From Phallus indusiatus (taxonomy: Eukaryota > Basidiomycota > Agaricomycetes > Phallales > Phallaceae), in NCBI GenBank assembly GCA_027605045.1, contig JAQFWX010000004.1, forward strand, positions 2,180,683-2,244,682: a DNA stretch of 64,000 nucleotides. The letters run 5' to 3'. Below, piece by piece: positions 45,622 through 58,589 of this stretch. The notes under the pieces were generated by a model that saw only the letters and a program-made list of their open reading frames with translations, was not told the DNA's origin and did not search any database. Every line of letters starts with the position of its first letter. The first letter of the stretch is position 1. Position numbers and translations under genes: made by a program.

Positions 45622-47783
45622 CTAGTTCACTGATGTAGCGTTAATTTGTTCCATGGTTTTTTCCAAGCCTGGACGTATTGTTATTTTACACCGGAGATGC
45701 GATGAAAGCGGTCGACTAATCCATTTTATAGTTCCTAAAAACCGAGTTAAAAAAGAAGACATACGAAACCACACCGGGATCAAACAAATCCTTTTCAACG
45801 ATACTTCGAAGCATTTCTTCATCGTATGGTGCGATATTGAACATATGTAAAACAGACACCACTGTGATGAATATATGCGCCTCTGCGAGATATCTCCCGG
45901 GGCAGGCTCTACAGGGCAGTTAGGTCATTTATAGTTCAAATGATAGGTATGTGCTTCATACCGTCTACCATAGCCGAACGCGAATTCTGGGTAGCCCAGA
46001 TCTAAGCTTTTATCCAAAAATCTATCAGGATTGAACTTGTGCGCATCGGAGCCATATTTAGTTGGTAGCCGGAGAAGCCACCTATAGGTGCACTTAGTGG
46101 TATGCATTGGAGTAGAAAACTCAACAGACCTAGAGTTTCCCATAACTATCGTTCCCTTTGGTATAAAATATTCTCCAATAATGTCATCTTGGATTAGTCG
46201 ATGAGGGAGAGCAAATGGCCCGGCAGGCTGCCAGCGTTGTAATTCTTTACAAACAGCATCGATATAAGGAAGATTTTCCTGATCATTGAAAGACGGCAAA
46301 TGGTTTTTTCCTACGACTCTATCCAATTCTTCTTGAGCTTTTTTCTGTACCTCTGGGTGTAATGCCATAGCTAGGAAGAAAAGTTGCATTGCACAGTCCA
46401 CCTAATTCAACATTCAGTCTAGCTCCTTGATATTCTTCAATAAAACCTACTGTATCAATACCCCCAATGTAAAGGGCAGTTGCGACTTGCTGAACGGCTT
46501 CCTTTAAATCAGATGATTGCCCATCCTGCATATTCTCAAGGTAACTAGAAACAAACGAAGGCGTAACCTGTCCGGATTTCTAGTGATCGACACGACAAGT
46601 TGAGTCAAAAAGGAACTCAAAGGAAAAACAAAAGTCTCATTCGAAGACTCACAAACTGTTGTTCGACGGCTGAAAACGGACGTTCCATCATGTTCCGGTA
46701 GGTTTTGTCGAACTCTGCAGCGGCTTTGGGGAATTCTAATCCTGGAAACCAAGAGGGAAGGTACTTTACTAATAGTTTTAAAAAAGTCAAGCTATGATTA
46801 TTTTCCCAGCATACACAACCTACGCATTGGAAAAACATCAACCTTGAATGCCCCAAAAACGAAAACTTTAGTCATATTTTTGAGCGTCATTTCGGCCAAT
46901 TCTACGTAAGGATCACTCCTGTGCTGAACTTTTATGCCATACAACAGCTTTTAAACTGGGTCAATCAATGAATAGTGACAAATATACGGCTATTATGCCT
47001 ACCTCCATAACGAAAGTACCTATGCCATGTCTAACACGTGCTCGGAAATCATCTGGTTCACGACTAAGATCACAGAGAATTTTTCTAATCCAAAACGTAT
47101 ACATCATCGTCATCATCGTCATCTGGATATAATCTAAACGAACCTGGTAACTTCTTCCAAAATATGCCTATATTCAACAACTTTCTTAGGGGAAAGGAGA
47201 TCATGAATAATGGCTCGATGTTGAGCCCATCGTTCTCCATAAGGCATTGTAATAATCGAAGTGTTTCCAAAACACGTTCTAGTTGAAGTCATATTGAATG
47301 TAAATAATTGGTGTAATAATAAATATATTCACTCACAATTCGTGTATCATCTGGGTTGTAATCCGATCAGAATAAATTGCACTCCGTTTTACAAAAATCT
47401 CATGTGCCATTTCGAAAGAGTTGACGAACAATACAGATTTTCCAAAAATATTAAGATATACGAGTTCGCCTTGATTAACCCAGTTAATTGAATTATAAAG
47501 GTCAGGGGACGGGAAATTATCAACCATATTTCTCCGCTAGTTGTGCGTACGTTATATACTCTGGCTGACCGCTTGGCGGTAGGTCTAAGAGATTTCCGAT
47601 CAGAAACTTTCTTGGGGGACCGGGGGGCAATCGAAGACCTATTGGCAGTATCACTGGATATTGATTGCAGTATAAGAATACGTTAAACAGACCTTTGGGG
47701 ACACTTGAACATTGGACATAAAAGTAATATGCTAGACCAAGGCAGAGAGAGGTAACGACAATGTCGAGAGCAAGGTGCGCCAT
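45622..47783 (-). CDS. Cytochrome P450 monooxygenase, microsomal type
   Basis: The start is ATG at 47783 with a membrane anchor (LALDIVVTSLCLGLAYYFYV), then the proline-rich hinge LRLPPGPPRKFLIGNLLDL. The I helix reads ALYIGGIDTVDCAMQLFFLA after splicing, the K helix has KELQRW (ExxR), and the PERF-like motif is FNPDRFLD. The heme loop is FGYGRRACPGRYLAEAHIF, again restored by splicing near 45911. All catalytic landmarks are present, so the enzyme looks intact. I inferred the last intron as beginning GTGTGG, since this gives DPGTIKWISRPLSSH and a stop at 45622. The family looks like the expanded CYP5-thousand basidiomycete P450s; the substrate is unknown. No neighbouring gene suggests a biosynthetic cluster. 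Confidence 0.87.
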
Positions 47784-48500
47784 CGAGGGTTAGAGATACA
47801 AAGATAAAAGCCTGCCACTTTATCGTTCCCTCAAAATTGATTATAAGCTCTACAACGTGAGAGCATATCTGAGTTGTTTGAGACGCTGTCATTCAATTGG
47901 TTAATAGTCAGCGGAATTGATTCTTTTCCCACCTATTTACATAGTACGCAGCAAATGAAATGCAAGCTACTCGGGCTGTCGCGAGACGTGCCATCACGGT
48001 GATTATATCGATCCTTGCTAGAAAATTAGTCTAGAATACTCAGAGATTAATCGGCTAGAAAAATCTCAGTCATTTTTTAGGGGTAAACTTCCGGATCTAG
48101 GATTGGACCTGAGAGTGACGATGGAAGCAACTTTTGAATTGTTAGATGACAGCCGAAGGTTCCTGAAGTTGAACAGACGGATGGTTCTAGCAGAGAAGAT
48201 TGTCAATGAAAGTAGACTTTGTGCTAATGGCTCCGTGTTCCGGTGACGTCAACTATTGCATGGGCCACATTTCTTTCTTCATTAGTATCTTCCATGAATC
48301 CGCGTCAGAAGAGAGGAGAAACAGGGAGGTTCAGCTTCTATCTCCACCAGCGGGCAACTAGCCGGAAAACACTGTCTTATCGTCGACTCGTGGGTAATAG
48401 ACATCCAGGTATCGAGTCCTGACTGAATCTTGTTTCTTCGAATTCAACGAATCGGTTTCCTTAATTGTGTAAAATGAGAGTTCAGTGTGATTGCGTTTAG
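47784..48500. other. Intergenic region upstream of the first P450
   Basis: About 720 bp, holding the P450 promoter and the 3' flank of the methyltransferase. Only short frames; no repeat or RNA gene recognised. Confidence 0.45.
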
Positions 48501-49598
48501 TTACTCTTCTTCATATATTCCAGGCAGGTTCATAAGTAGGAGTGTCTCGAAGCTTTCATTTCCTCTTCGTAACAAGTCACCTTCAATGGGTATTTCCCAG
48601 TCCAAAGTCTCCGCTTTCCTTGTTGCGACGATTATAAAATAGCTATCTCCCTCGTTATTCCCAAAACTCTGCCAATGTCCGTCTTGATTGCGAAACAAAA
48701 CTCGCGAGAAATCGAACCAGACACCGAACGCACTCCAGAAGAGCGTTTCCATAGGTAAGTTACGAATCATGTCTATTAATAGTGATGTCAGTTCGAATCT
48801 ATATACAAGGCGGAGCATGAGACACACAGGAGATGATGATTTGAACAGGCTTTTCAGCGGTGGAAAAGGGAGGCGATGACAACTGTAAGAGAGTACGAAG
48901 TAACGGAGCCTGTAGCTCCCGAAAATAGACCTATGCAAGTAAATACACGGGTTACCCACTTGAACGCTTAAAAGGGAAAAAATTTTGGTTACGAGATCAC
49001 TACCGATGATGTGAGTAAGCAGAGGGGATGAATAGGTATCACTGAGTTTGCTGGCTAAATTCTCTCCATCTTTTAAATTCCCCCAAGATAAAGGTTCAAT
49101 GAGAATATTGATACCGGAGAGGCTGGTTGACTTTTTCTGTGAGCGATTACGTTCAAGAAGCGTGCATACATCTGGCAGATCCGTCAGCACAAGAGTCTTG
49201 GAATGTGACTTTTGCGAGCTCAAAGACATGTAGCGGGCCAGCGCAAAACCTAGATAGCCTGTTCCAGAGCCAAGTTCAATTACAGCACCGTTGCAAGCTT
49301 CGTAAAGTGAACACGGCGGGTCGAACTGGATGGAGGAATCTGATTGAAGATACACCCTCATGACATAGGCAGCCTCCCTGGGGAAGTTGGAAGAACATCT
49401 CCAAAAAGAACGTGTGTCGTCTCACCATATTCTACCGGCAATTCCATAGTTTTCAATATCTTGCTGTGAATCGACGACATCTTGTTCCTGTGAAGCTCCT
49501 TCACACAGATCCGATGGTATTTCAAGATCTAATAAGCGAATTGTTGATTTTGGATCAGATGCGCGAATGGCAAGATGTTCGGGAAAATTGCTCTCCAT
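48501..49598 (-). CDS. Class I protein methyltransferase, METTL21/Rrg1-like (Methyltransf_16)
   Basis: Proteins of this family transfer methyl groups from S-adenosylmethionine to lysines of translation factors or chaperones. The start is ATG at 49598 (MESNFPEHLAIRASDPKST). After an intron whose acceptor is at about 49362 come GRIWEAAYVMRVYLQSD and the SAM-binding glycine loop GAVIELGSGTGYLGFALAR. The acidic post-loop motif is VLTDLPDVCTLLERN. Motif LLTHIIGSDLV lies before the next intron. A 55-nt intron near 48776-48830 joins QIIISYMIRNLPMETLFWSA to FGVWFDFSRVLF. The end is MNLPGIYEEE-stop at 48501. The substrate cannot be told from sequence. The SGTG loop and DLPD motif support an active enzyme. 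Confidence 0.82.
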
Positions 49599-50213
49599 GC
49601 GCCTTGTTTTGACGTCTCAATTAATGGATGCAGCAAAAATGCATGAAGCAGTGGAAGAAAATTGGGTATGCCCGTGTCCGAGTCGGACTTTCAAAACCGA
49701 GAAGCTCTCAAACTTGAAGCTGTCTGGGCTTTTGATTTCTTCAAAAGCATAGGAAATATAGACTAAGATACTGGAAATATAGCATAACTTTTGCATAATC
49801 TCTCAAATTGACGTGTTTCAAAAATTCTAGATCTATTAAGGAGCGTGAAATACACTAAAACGACCTCGGAAGGAAATAGACAGTGGACACAACCCTAAAA
49901 AAACAAAGACAGTTTTAAATAGTATATCACAAAGTTTTGGAATAAATCAATTCTCGATGGAATATAATGAAGAATAAAGAAGGAAAAGATTGAGGAATAA
50001 CAGTATTCCACCACCACGCGTATGAACTGTTATGTAGTACTCCTTTCCCCTTTCAGTTTATTTAATGAACGTATTGTCACCAGCCTGAGGAACGAAAGCT
50101 CATTCATTCATTAGTGACCTGAAATCTATTCAAACATTGTTCTGACCAAAAAAACTGAAACACATTGCGTACTTTGAGATTTTGTTGTCTTAAATAGAAG
50201 GCATTTCGATCAT
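49599..50213. other. Intergenic region upstream of the methyltransferase
   Basis: About 615 bp between the methyltransferase ATG and the stop of the next minus-strand gene. AT-rich, no ORF of note, no repeat recognised. Confidence 0.45.
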
Positions 50214-51553
50214 CTATCGAAGCAGGGGACGAAATCGCATTGAGAGTTGGAGGGTCTTCGCCAAAAAGTCGGGAAGAACAGGAGGTGTAGGCGGTTCGAT
50301 GTCTTCTCTCCGTACCAGAAAAGGATTTCGGCTCGGGACTGACACAGCTGGACCCGAGCTGCTACTAGCAGCGACAAGATTTGAGCTAGAATCAAGTCCA
50401 CTCGTTGGTCCTTTGAATGCAGATTCATTTGTATTCGCTGGCGAAACCTCATCTTCTTCTGAAGAAAAGCGTCCTCTCGCTGCACGTTCAAAAGAAGTAT
50501 ACCCAACACCCTGATCACTGCGAACAGTGGACCCACTCTTCGTGCTGCCAACGCGTCTGTCAGAGTTTACCGACGGGTCGTTCCATAAGCTACTATCCGT
50601 TTGTCGCATGTTATAATCTGCAGAAAATGCATCGTCTTCTCCATCAGCTAATAGCGCACGGGACCGATTCAAACGCGAAGCTTCCTGTAAATCTCGCTCA
50701 AGCTGCCTAATCTTGACAGTTTTTACAAATCGGTATCCCAAGAAACTAAAACCTAGGATACCAACGAGGATCCCTATGGTCAACACTGCGGCTGCTTGTC
50801 CTTTATCTTTGAAAAACGATGATTCAGACCCTGGATTGGATACAAGCGAGGGCGGTATAGTCGTCGTTACTTCGAGAGCAATCGTTCCTGAGGTTGTGGT
50901 AAAAACTTCGGTTATGGTTGAAGACCCAGTATTTGCAAAAGCAGCAGGAGTGGATGATGCCTGAGAGGTAATCGACGTAGAACTTGGAGTAGAATGTGCA
51001 GTAGAAGAAGGGCTAGGAGGTTCTGCAGTCGAGTTAACGGCGTTACTACTTCCCGTGGTCGTACTGGGAGGTTGGGACGTGAATACTGAAGATGTTGAAG
51101 TAGTTAACGGTGTTGAGCTAGATTTTATAGAGACTAAGGAAGTAGCGGTATCAGAAGGCAATAGAGATGATAACAGTGGCGGTAACGGAAAACCAGGTAT
51201 AGCAACACTAGTCGATGACGGGGGTTCATCGGGTGGGAGTGGAACCGAAAAGGTAGGTAAATCGCTTCCGCTGACAGGACCTTCACTGTAATTTTGTAAA
51301 TTAAAAAGAATGGAGCGAAAGAGCGAAACGAGAAAGGGAAGGCACTCACGACTTTGGGTGGGAAAATATGTCTATGCTACTCAAAGCACTGGGTATAACT
51401 ACGAATAAAAATCAGTATTGATATAACAACAAAATTAAATGGAAAAGGTAGTGTAGAACAATACGCGGGTAATTTACCTGACACAATAGGTAGATCTCTT
51501 TGTGAGAGGTGTCTAGCACCTTTGAAGCCATCTGGACTGTGTCTCCGGACCAT
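50214..51553 (-). CDS. Single-pass membrane protein with mucin-like Ser/Thr-rich ectodomain
   Basis: Three exons were joined: the first at 51553 (MVRRHSPDGFKGARHLSQRD), a short second coding VIPSALSSIDIFSHPKS, then a long one from SEGPVSGSDLPTFSVPLPPD to the stop at 50214. About 150 residues of Ser/Thr/Pro sequence come first (TSTSSVFTSQPPSTTTGSS), likely O-glycosylated. A single membrane helix follows (AAAVLTIGILVGILGFSFLG), then Arg/Lys, and a polar cytosolic tail of about 150 residues with VRSDQGVGYTSFERAARGRF. The layout matches fungal wall-stress sensors such as Mid2 and Wsc, but no WSC cysteine module is present and no clear signal peptide is visible; the N-terminus is basic instead. 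Topology (N-terminus outside) is inferred. Confidence 0.65.
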
Positions 51554-52176
51554 AATTTAAAACGACGAGGGAACGGAATTGCGAGGAGGGTGTGCGAACC
51601 GACGTCTTCTTCTTTTATATAGTTAATAGATATTGGTTGTCACGAAATGGAGTGGAGGATCAAGTTAATGGACCTGTGAGGACAAAAGTGGAGCACGCAG
51701 TTCCATCTTCAGATCAGTTCCGGACTTTGACAATGATTGTTACCTACCTCCGTGCACAAAGGTATCGTACAGACTCTTTGTTAAAGAGCAGCACGCCGTG
51801 CAACGGCAATGCGGGGTGTACAAGCCTCAAGCTTGAGAAGCTCAGGTCGTGGTCGTCGATGTCCGAAGGATGTCGTAAATTGTGACATAACTCGGACTAT
51901 TCCGGTCAACGACTCCTTTTGGGCCCTCGATCTTGTCTCAATGGTGTCCCGAAGTCATAACAACAAACATCTTCTTTTATTTAAATACGTACACTACAAT
52001 GCAAGGATATCAAACGACAAAGACAGCAAAAAACATCTGAAAATAAGACCCTCGTCAGATAAATATACTACATGCATTAAAAAAATATTCAGGGTGCAGA
52101 TCTAATCATCGCGCGTATTTTTAGTTCTGGTATATATACTCCAAGGGGGGAAAGACGACAATCATATTTCGGGTCC
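51554..52176. other. Intergenic region between the PKA regulatory subunit and the Ser/Thr-rich membrane protein
   Basis: About 620 bp with short frames only (for example 51592-51885 plus), none with conserved features. Holds the PKA-R 3' flank and the promoter of the membrane protein gene. Confidence 0.45.
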
Positions 52177-53597
52177 TTAGCGATAGCCACTATAAGTCCC
52201 GGCCTTGCGTTCCATGATTTCTCGCAAAGGTCCCAGTAAGCGCGTAAATGCGGCAGCACCAAGTCGCGCACATTTTAGCCGGGGTGATGAAGCATCTCTT
52301 CGATGAACAGCTGTGACGGTTGCAGCTCGTGGCGCTGTCCGAAGTAGCGCTAGCTCTGAAAATCAAACAAACGTGAGAGGGTTGACACAAGCTGCAGGAA
52401 CGGAGAGGGCTTACCACCAAAGTAATCGCCTTTCTTATAAATACCCAACTCAGCTTCTTCCCACTCTCCCTTATCATTCTTTTGACGTTTGGTAATAATC
52501 GCCTCTCCTTCTTCTACAAAGTAGAACGTCTCTCCAGGATCGCCTTGCTTCACGACGGCCTCTCCGTCAGCGTACTGCTCTGAAGTCAACACGTCTGCAA
52601 TCTTACTCCTCTCGACTTCGCTAAGGGAGGATAGAATCGGGACGTTCTTGAGGAAATCCTCGTACATCTTCCGTCTCCGCCGGGCAATCTGGGTAACAAT
52701 TTTTCGGAAGGTGATCCGATCTAGTTGCCATAGAGTTGAGGCTTCCACTGCTATAACACTCGCCGCGCGAGGGTGATTATACATCAAGGCCAGTTCACCG
52801 AACGAGTCGTTTGGTTTACAGACGGCGACTTTTTTGCCAAATCTGGAGTCATAGTCCGTTGGAGCAAAATCTTCAACCACCTCACCCTCCGGCTGGATGG
52901 GCAAAGCGTCGTCGTCCCGAATGTAACAGTATAATAGACCTTCCTCGACAATATAAAAATAATTACCGTCATCGCCTTGACGTATAACCACATTTCGAGC
53001 GGGGACCTTGACTTCTTGCATAGCATTCAAGACACCAAGCTCCTGCTCTTCATTTAGATCTCGAAAGAGGAAATTACGGGATATAGAGGCTTTGATACGT
53101 TTACGTTGTTCATCGGATTTCGGGAAATAAGGAGTGGGTTCATTGAGGTATTTGTCCTGTACCAAACCGGACTCGGCACTGACGGAGACCCTTCTTCCCA
53201 AGGAAGAGATAGGAGGGGTTAGATAATCACCGGTGGTATCTTCAGGAAAATTGAGATTACTGTTGGCCAGTAACGCATTTCCGGCAATGTTTAGGGTGCC
53301 AGGAAAACCTTGGCTGACCAGGTGCTGGGGTTTGGAGAGAATAACAGGTTGAGATGCCGCAGGTGTATAACTTGGATTAAATAGGGTACGTTTCGAGTTT
53401 GGAAATGAGGAGTCAGATATATGGTCTACTGGTAATTCGGCATGAGTCGCTCTTCTGGAGAGAGCGTCGCGTGTCCTTTCCCGCTGCTCCTGCAGTCTAA
53501 TTTGAAACCAATTCGAACAATACTGAAGAGCATCCTTTGGTTGGGCACGATTGACGTCCCTAGTGAGATCGGTAATAAGCTGCTCAAACGTTGACAT
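52177..53597 (-). CDS. BCY1: cAMP-dependent protein kinase regulatory subunit (BCY1 type)
   Basis: It binds and inhibits PKA catalytic subunits until cAMP loads. The start is ATG at 53597 (MSTFEQLITDLTRDVNRAQP), with the RII-like dimerisation helices LITDLTRDVNRAQPKDALQY. The inhibitor site is GRRVSVSAES, containing a phosphorylatable Ser, so it is a substrate-type and not a pseudosubstrate site. Two cyclic-nucleotide-binding domains follow: the first with phosphate-binding cassette FGELALMYNHPRAASVIA and the second, after an intron near 52360-52414, with FGELALLRTAPRAATVTA. Both arginines are present, so both sites should bind cAMP. The C-terminus is LREIMERKAGTYSGYR, stop at 52177. It is a complete copy with one intron resolved. 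Confidence 0.95.
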
Positions 53598-54559
53598 TCA
53601 AAGAGAAGGAAGATGATAGGGGAAGGGAAAATCAATCTAGATTGTGCTTGAAGGAAAACAAGTGAGGGCGGTAGGTCTGGAGCTGTTCGACTCAACACCG
53701 CATAAAGAGATGAGTTGAGACTCCGAAAGGAATGTGACAACGGGAGGTCACGCGAATAAAACTACAGACTTGCTCCTCAGTTTCGAACGGCCACGTAACG
53801 ACGACGCGCACTAACCGGGGACCAGCATTCCTAGACAGTAGTAGGGTTGTGAAAGAATGTTAGGTTGTAGTCAGGTTCAAATTCAATTACTTATCATATT
53901 TTCTTTGCTAATCATAAGTCGGTAAACAGTAAACAGTAATCAACAAGTAAACAATGCTTCCGATTTTTTCGTGGTAGTGCACGTACCACGCGGATGACGT
54001 TTTCTTGAGTAATTGGGCCGGACGATCACCGTGCTCAACAGTCAGTCAGCTCGATCCAGTTTCGCCAACCCCAATGACTTGCGCCAGCGAGGACACTGAT
54101 CTGATCGCCCCGTGCCATCGGGCTGTCTGAGTCATCCGCCGGAACTGCCGAGCGAAACGCGTCATAGCTGCACTTGTGCCGCTGATTAAGCCAAGAAAGT
54201 CGAAGCTGTTCCGGACGTCCTCGTTCAATGGTGAGTGTTCCGATTTTACCTTTTGCGATTAGAATTGGTTTTTAAGGTTACCAGTTTAGCGTTGGATAGG
54301 GCGTGCGGTGCTTATTGTTGTGCAATTACGTTCACGCGCTTCTGACCCTGTGTTTCGCCGGTGTTAGGATTCGAGTCATCATCTCCGGCCATGTTACACT
54401 GAGTAATTTGCTTTGGATTGCACATTATGGAAACTTTAAGAACTATTTTTGCAAAATAAAAAGGTCGCACCTCACAACTTTGTCAATTTTCCCCTTCCTT
54501 CGCGTTTGCCCCCTTTCTCTCTCCCCTATACTGTATATCCTCCCGTTAGTACTTATACC
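53598..54559. promoter_or_regulatory. Divergent promoter region between PKA regulatory subunit and YTP1-like gene
   Basis: About 960 bp separates the two start codons. A pyrimidine-rich tract at 54487-54526 (CCCCTTCCTT, CCCCTTTCTC) lies just upstream of the plus-strand ATG, a common fungal promoter feature. A GTGAGT-like donor near 54230 could belong to a 5' UTR intron of the plus gene. A minus-strand frame at 54046-54228 is not credible as a gene. Confidence 0.45.
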
Positions 54560-56781
54560 ATGAAGACGAACCATATTTTGGCGGTTCTCACTTTCCTCCT
54601 GGGCATTCTTACCGTTTCAGGGTTGCATGTACCCCGTCACGGTGATGAAGACGACGATTTGCACGACTTATCACACAATAATATGGCGCACGACCATAGT
54701 CTTCCTCATAGCGCGCCACTCATCGAGCTGAACGAGACGATGATTTTATTAAGTCATGCACCCGATCCATTGTCTTACTGGTCGCACGACTTCGAAGCAC
54801 CAGAAGGCCAAGATTTCAACAACTGGCGCTCCCTATTGATTCTTCATGTCCTTGGCTCAGTTTTCGCATCGTTTATTTTACTACCCGTCGGTCAGTACCC
54901 CCTTTACGGTGACAACTACTATCAGTAATTTTCTTATTGCCTTAAAAGCAATTTCAATGAGATCCGTTCGACATTCATGGCAGCCAGCGGTAACTTTGAT
55001 ATGGTTTGGCATCCTTTTTTTCAGTTCAGTAACTGGCTCCTTATACAAGAAATTAACGGGAAATTTGTATGTATCATAATCCCAAAAAGGCATATTGACA
55101 TTGTTGACCTAAAAGGTGCCCCGCAGATACGATGGCACGACGCACGGTTCTATGGGCTATCTCATTCTTGCCTTTGCCGGTGCATTAGCTGGGGTCGATG
55201 CTTTAGCATTTGTTTATCGCGCAGTGGCTTTCTTTAAGGGCCCACTTAAGACCTTCGGGGAATTCTGGTCTTCCGTTATCTTGAACAAATCGCGAACCTC
55301 GGAGCCTGAATACGCCACCCTAGTACACGAGGAACCCACCGAATTTTATGAATTAGACAATGAGCGAATGGAATCTTTCTCCCAGAATCACCATCAAGAT
55401 AGTTCATCGGGGACCTTGCCGAATGAACTCCGGCAATGGCATCATTCTGATGCTTCTGAGGGAACATTTGTCAGCGCGACACCAACATCTGTCCACCGCC
55501 ACACCAGAAATATTTCCGCGATCTCCACGTTTTCGGATGACACACTTCACAACCCTATTCAGCATTCGCGCGCCAGTTCTCATGAATTTGAAGGCTCAAT
55601 TTTGCCCGTGAGATACCGTATCGGAAAATTTTTACTAGCTACAGCAGAACGTGTGCTCGTCATTTTAGGCTTTGTTCAATTGATTTCTGGTATTACGGTT
55701 TACTCTGGAATATGCCGAGGTAACTACATCAATGGTTGCCTCGCCCATCTGATCAGTGAGTATTGTTCCATCTTTTTCCATCAGTTTCTCAAGATATCAT
55801 CATTTTGCAGAGGGCTCGATATTCTTCTTGTATGGTCTTTTGTCGTTTGGCCGATATATCGGAGCATGGGGCGATATGGGTTGGGCTTGGAATCGACTCC
55901 CAGCCGATCGTGCGCACAAGATACCTTCTGCGGAAGCCATCGAATCCGGCGTAATATTTATATATGGAATTACTAATGTCTGGATGGAACGATTTGGTGC
56001 TGCTCCAGGCAGTCCATTCACGACGAAAGAAATCCAACATATTTCAATTGCAGCGATGTTTGCTTTTGCTGGCTTCTTGGGTTTAGCATTGGAATCATCT
56101 CGAGCTAGAGACTGGCTATCTACTCGTTCAGCTTCAGTCGTGAAATCAGATGAACGGATCACTCCACCCCCAAGTTATGCAGGTAGTTTTAATCCCTTCC
56201 CGGCCCTTGTTATCGGCGTGACAGGTGTGGCGATGAGCGCCCACCATCAAGCGTATCTTTTCCAAGTATGTCGCAGCTCACCTTACAATCTCACTTTAGA
56301 CGTTTATGCTCAATCATTTGTGTCAATCAGGTTCAAATTCATGCCCTATGGGGTTACCTCCTAGCAGGTTTCGGAGCGTTTCGCATTTTAACTTATTTCT
56401 TTTTATGGTTACGACCCCCACACTCTGTTTTACCTTCACGGCCTCCCACTGAAGCCGTGGCAAGTTTTTTCCTAACTAGTGGAGGACTGGCTTTCATATT
56501 CAGTACGGAACAAATCACCTTTGCGGCGATGCGCCGTGGTTTGGGTGAGTATATTATATCGTCATTTTTTGATGATGTGATTGTTGGACACTAAAATTAA
56601 ACTACTTTCCTTCTCAGATGATATGATGTTTATATTCAACGTCGTTGTCACACTGGCGTGTATAGGATGTTGCTGGGTACTAATTATTGTGACCTTTAAA
56701 GGCTTCCTTCATCACCGCGCTCGGATGTCTCCGGCACGATATGTTTCCCACAAAGTTTTATTCAACGAGAATGCCGACTAA
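54560..56781 (+). CDS. YTP1-like polytopic membrane protein
   Basis: The family is found across fungi, predicted to sit in the ER or another internal membrane, with no known activity. The start is ATG at 54560, opening with a signal peptide (HILAVLTFLLGILTVSG) followed by an acidic, His-rich stretch (DEDDDLHDLSHNNMAHDHS). At least eight hydrophobic segments follow, for example SLLILHVLGSVFASFILLPV, SMGYLILAFAGALAGVDALA, LLATAERVLVILGFVQLISG and AAMFAFAGFLGLALESS. The family block is GSIFFLYGLLSFGRYIGAWG then GWAWNRLPADRAHKI. The end is HKVLFNENAD. I resolved seven exon joins; the first two are ILLPVAISMRSV and KLTGNLYDGTTHGSMGY. It is convergent with COQ2 (253 bp). Confidence 0.85.
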
Positions 56782-57034
56782 TGGCCCTGAGTTCCTTCCA
56801 TCTTCACTTCTTTCGCCCGCGACACCCGTGACCTCAGCTGGGTTAATTCCCGATGATTCAACATTAAACACCCCCGCTCATGCAGCATCCATTTGTTCTT
56901 TTTTTGTACATCGCATATCTTACTTTTCACCTATTTTTTCATGACTTGTATGAATGCTGATTTCTTGCGATTACGCTATGTTTACTTTACAAGCCCGAAA
57001 TAAAGATTGGTATAAAGAATTGTACAATTTTTGT

Positions 57035-58428
57035 CTACGGCGAAGATAAAAACAGTAGTAAATAATCAGCCGTAGCACCCATCCACATCCAAAAACCTGC
57101 CCATCCACATCCTGTGAATCCTCTCCAGCAACTAACCCGACTGTCAAAATCAGTCTTAGCAACGACACGAGCCAATTGCAGTCCTGCAAGTCCAGCACCT
57201 GCATAAAAGGGTATCCCAGCCATATTCATATATCCCGCCAAAGCGAAGAACGATGTTGATGACGCCGACAGTCCAAAAAGAATTGAGCGGGTGTTTTCTC
57301 CGAATAATAAAGCGGTGGACCGAATCCCAACCGTCACATCGTCAATCTTGTCCTGAAAAGTGGGGAGTGTAAGAAACAAACAAGGAAGGTCACCAGAAAA
57401 AGAAAACGGACTTGGTGCGCGTATATACTGTCGTATACTAAAGTCCAGCAGACACCGCTCGCATAAAGAGGCAAACAAACATGCCAATTTACAGCTCCAG
57501 CAACAGCTGACCAGCCTAGGAGAGTCCCCCAATTGAATGCAAGACCTAGATTTGAAACAGCAAGAATGTCATTTATATAAAAGACTGGCGGAAGAGTGAC
57601 GGAAGAGGGTTGATTACCCAGCACAAATTGAGGCCAGTACGTGACGCGTTTCATGAACGGATATAAAATCACGATAGGAAGTGATGCAGCACCTAAGAAG
57701 ATACTTTATGGGAAAGAAAATAAGAAGTCGACAATGCAGGGTGTGGCGGAACACTGTTGCTTTACGGACCTATACCAATTCAGTTGAAGCAAGACTGTCA
57801 GACCGGCTGACAGCTGACCCGCCAAAAAGGCAATAGCTTTCTTCGAGGTAATGACGTTAGCAGCGAGTGGTCTATCTTTAGTTCTCTCTTCCATAAACAT
57901 AGTAAGCCAGAATTCTGATAAAAAGGAAATAGACCACTGATTTGTACACACCGACAGCCCTGTCTAGTTTGCGGTCCCATAAATCGTTAATTGTACACCC
58001 AGCACCACGCATTACGATTGCGCCAGTTCCGAACAGTGTCAAATAACCTGCAGGAACCCAAAGCGAAGATGATAAGGCATACGATGCCATTGTAATCGAC
58101 CATGCTTCGATAATGTGAGTCAACCGGAAGACTGCAATAGCACGACCATACCACAAGGATAATATAACAACAATGTACCGATAGGCTTGTCAATCCTGAT
58201 TAAATATAAATACGGCTGGACTGGAGCTGGAAGACTATCAACCCATGTTTTTGGATGCGTGGAGGGAGGCAAGGAACCCGGAAGTTTAGGGTCCGGCGGT
58301 AAAGCAACGGTTGTATAGCGCGTACATAGTCGCTGGGAATAAAAAGAGAAAAGTGGATTAAGTCGTCTCGCCCTCCAAATAACAGATATTCGCGGAGCAC
58401 GGTGATGGATGGACGGAGGAACTCGCAT
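57035..58428 (-). CDS. COQ2: 4-hydroxybenzoate polyprenyltransferase, mitochondrial (coenzyme Q synthesis)
   Basis: The enzyme joins the polyprenyl chain to 4-hydroxybenzoate in the inner mitochondrial membrane. The start is ATG at 58428, opening with a basic presequence ([20 protein letters not shown]). The first conserved block is [20 protein letters not shown]. The two Asp-rich catalytic motifs are present: [14 protein letters not shown] (near 57990) and [13 protein letters not shown] across an intron near 57355-57420. Between them lie [20 protein letters not shown] and [20 protein letters not shown]. The end is [12 protein letters not shown], stop at 57035. Membrane helices are typical of the UbiA family. 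The tRNA gene lies just upstream on the same strand. Confidence 0.94.
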
Positions 58429-58589
58429 GGACCTTTTTTGACTGGGTGAATTACATAATTGAAAGAACGCTTATGTGCAGCAGTAAAAGTAAGGTTTGGG
58501 AATGTGATATTCAAATTAAAACGTAGTTCACACAGTGGGAAGAAAAGAGAGATTAAAAAATGTTTTGGAAGCTGGACAAAAGTAAATCC

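Noticed and set aside
54046..54228. Minus-strand frame of 60 codons as a gene
   Set aside because: Short, isolated, no family features; more likely 5' UTR or promoter of the YTP1-like gene.
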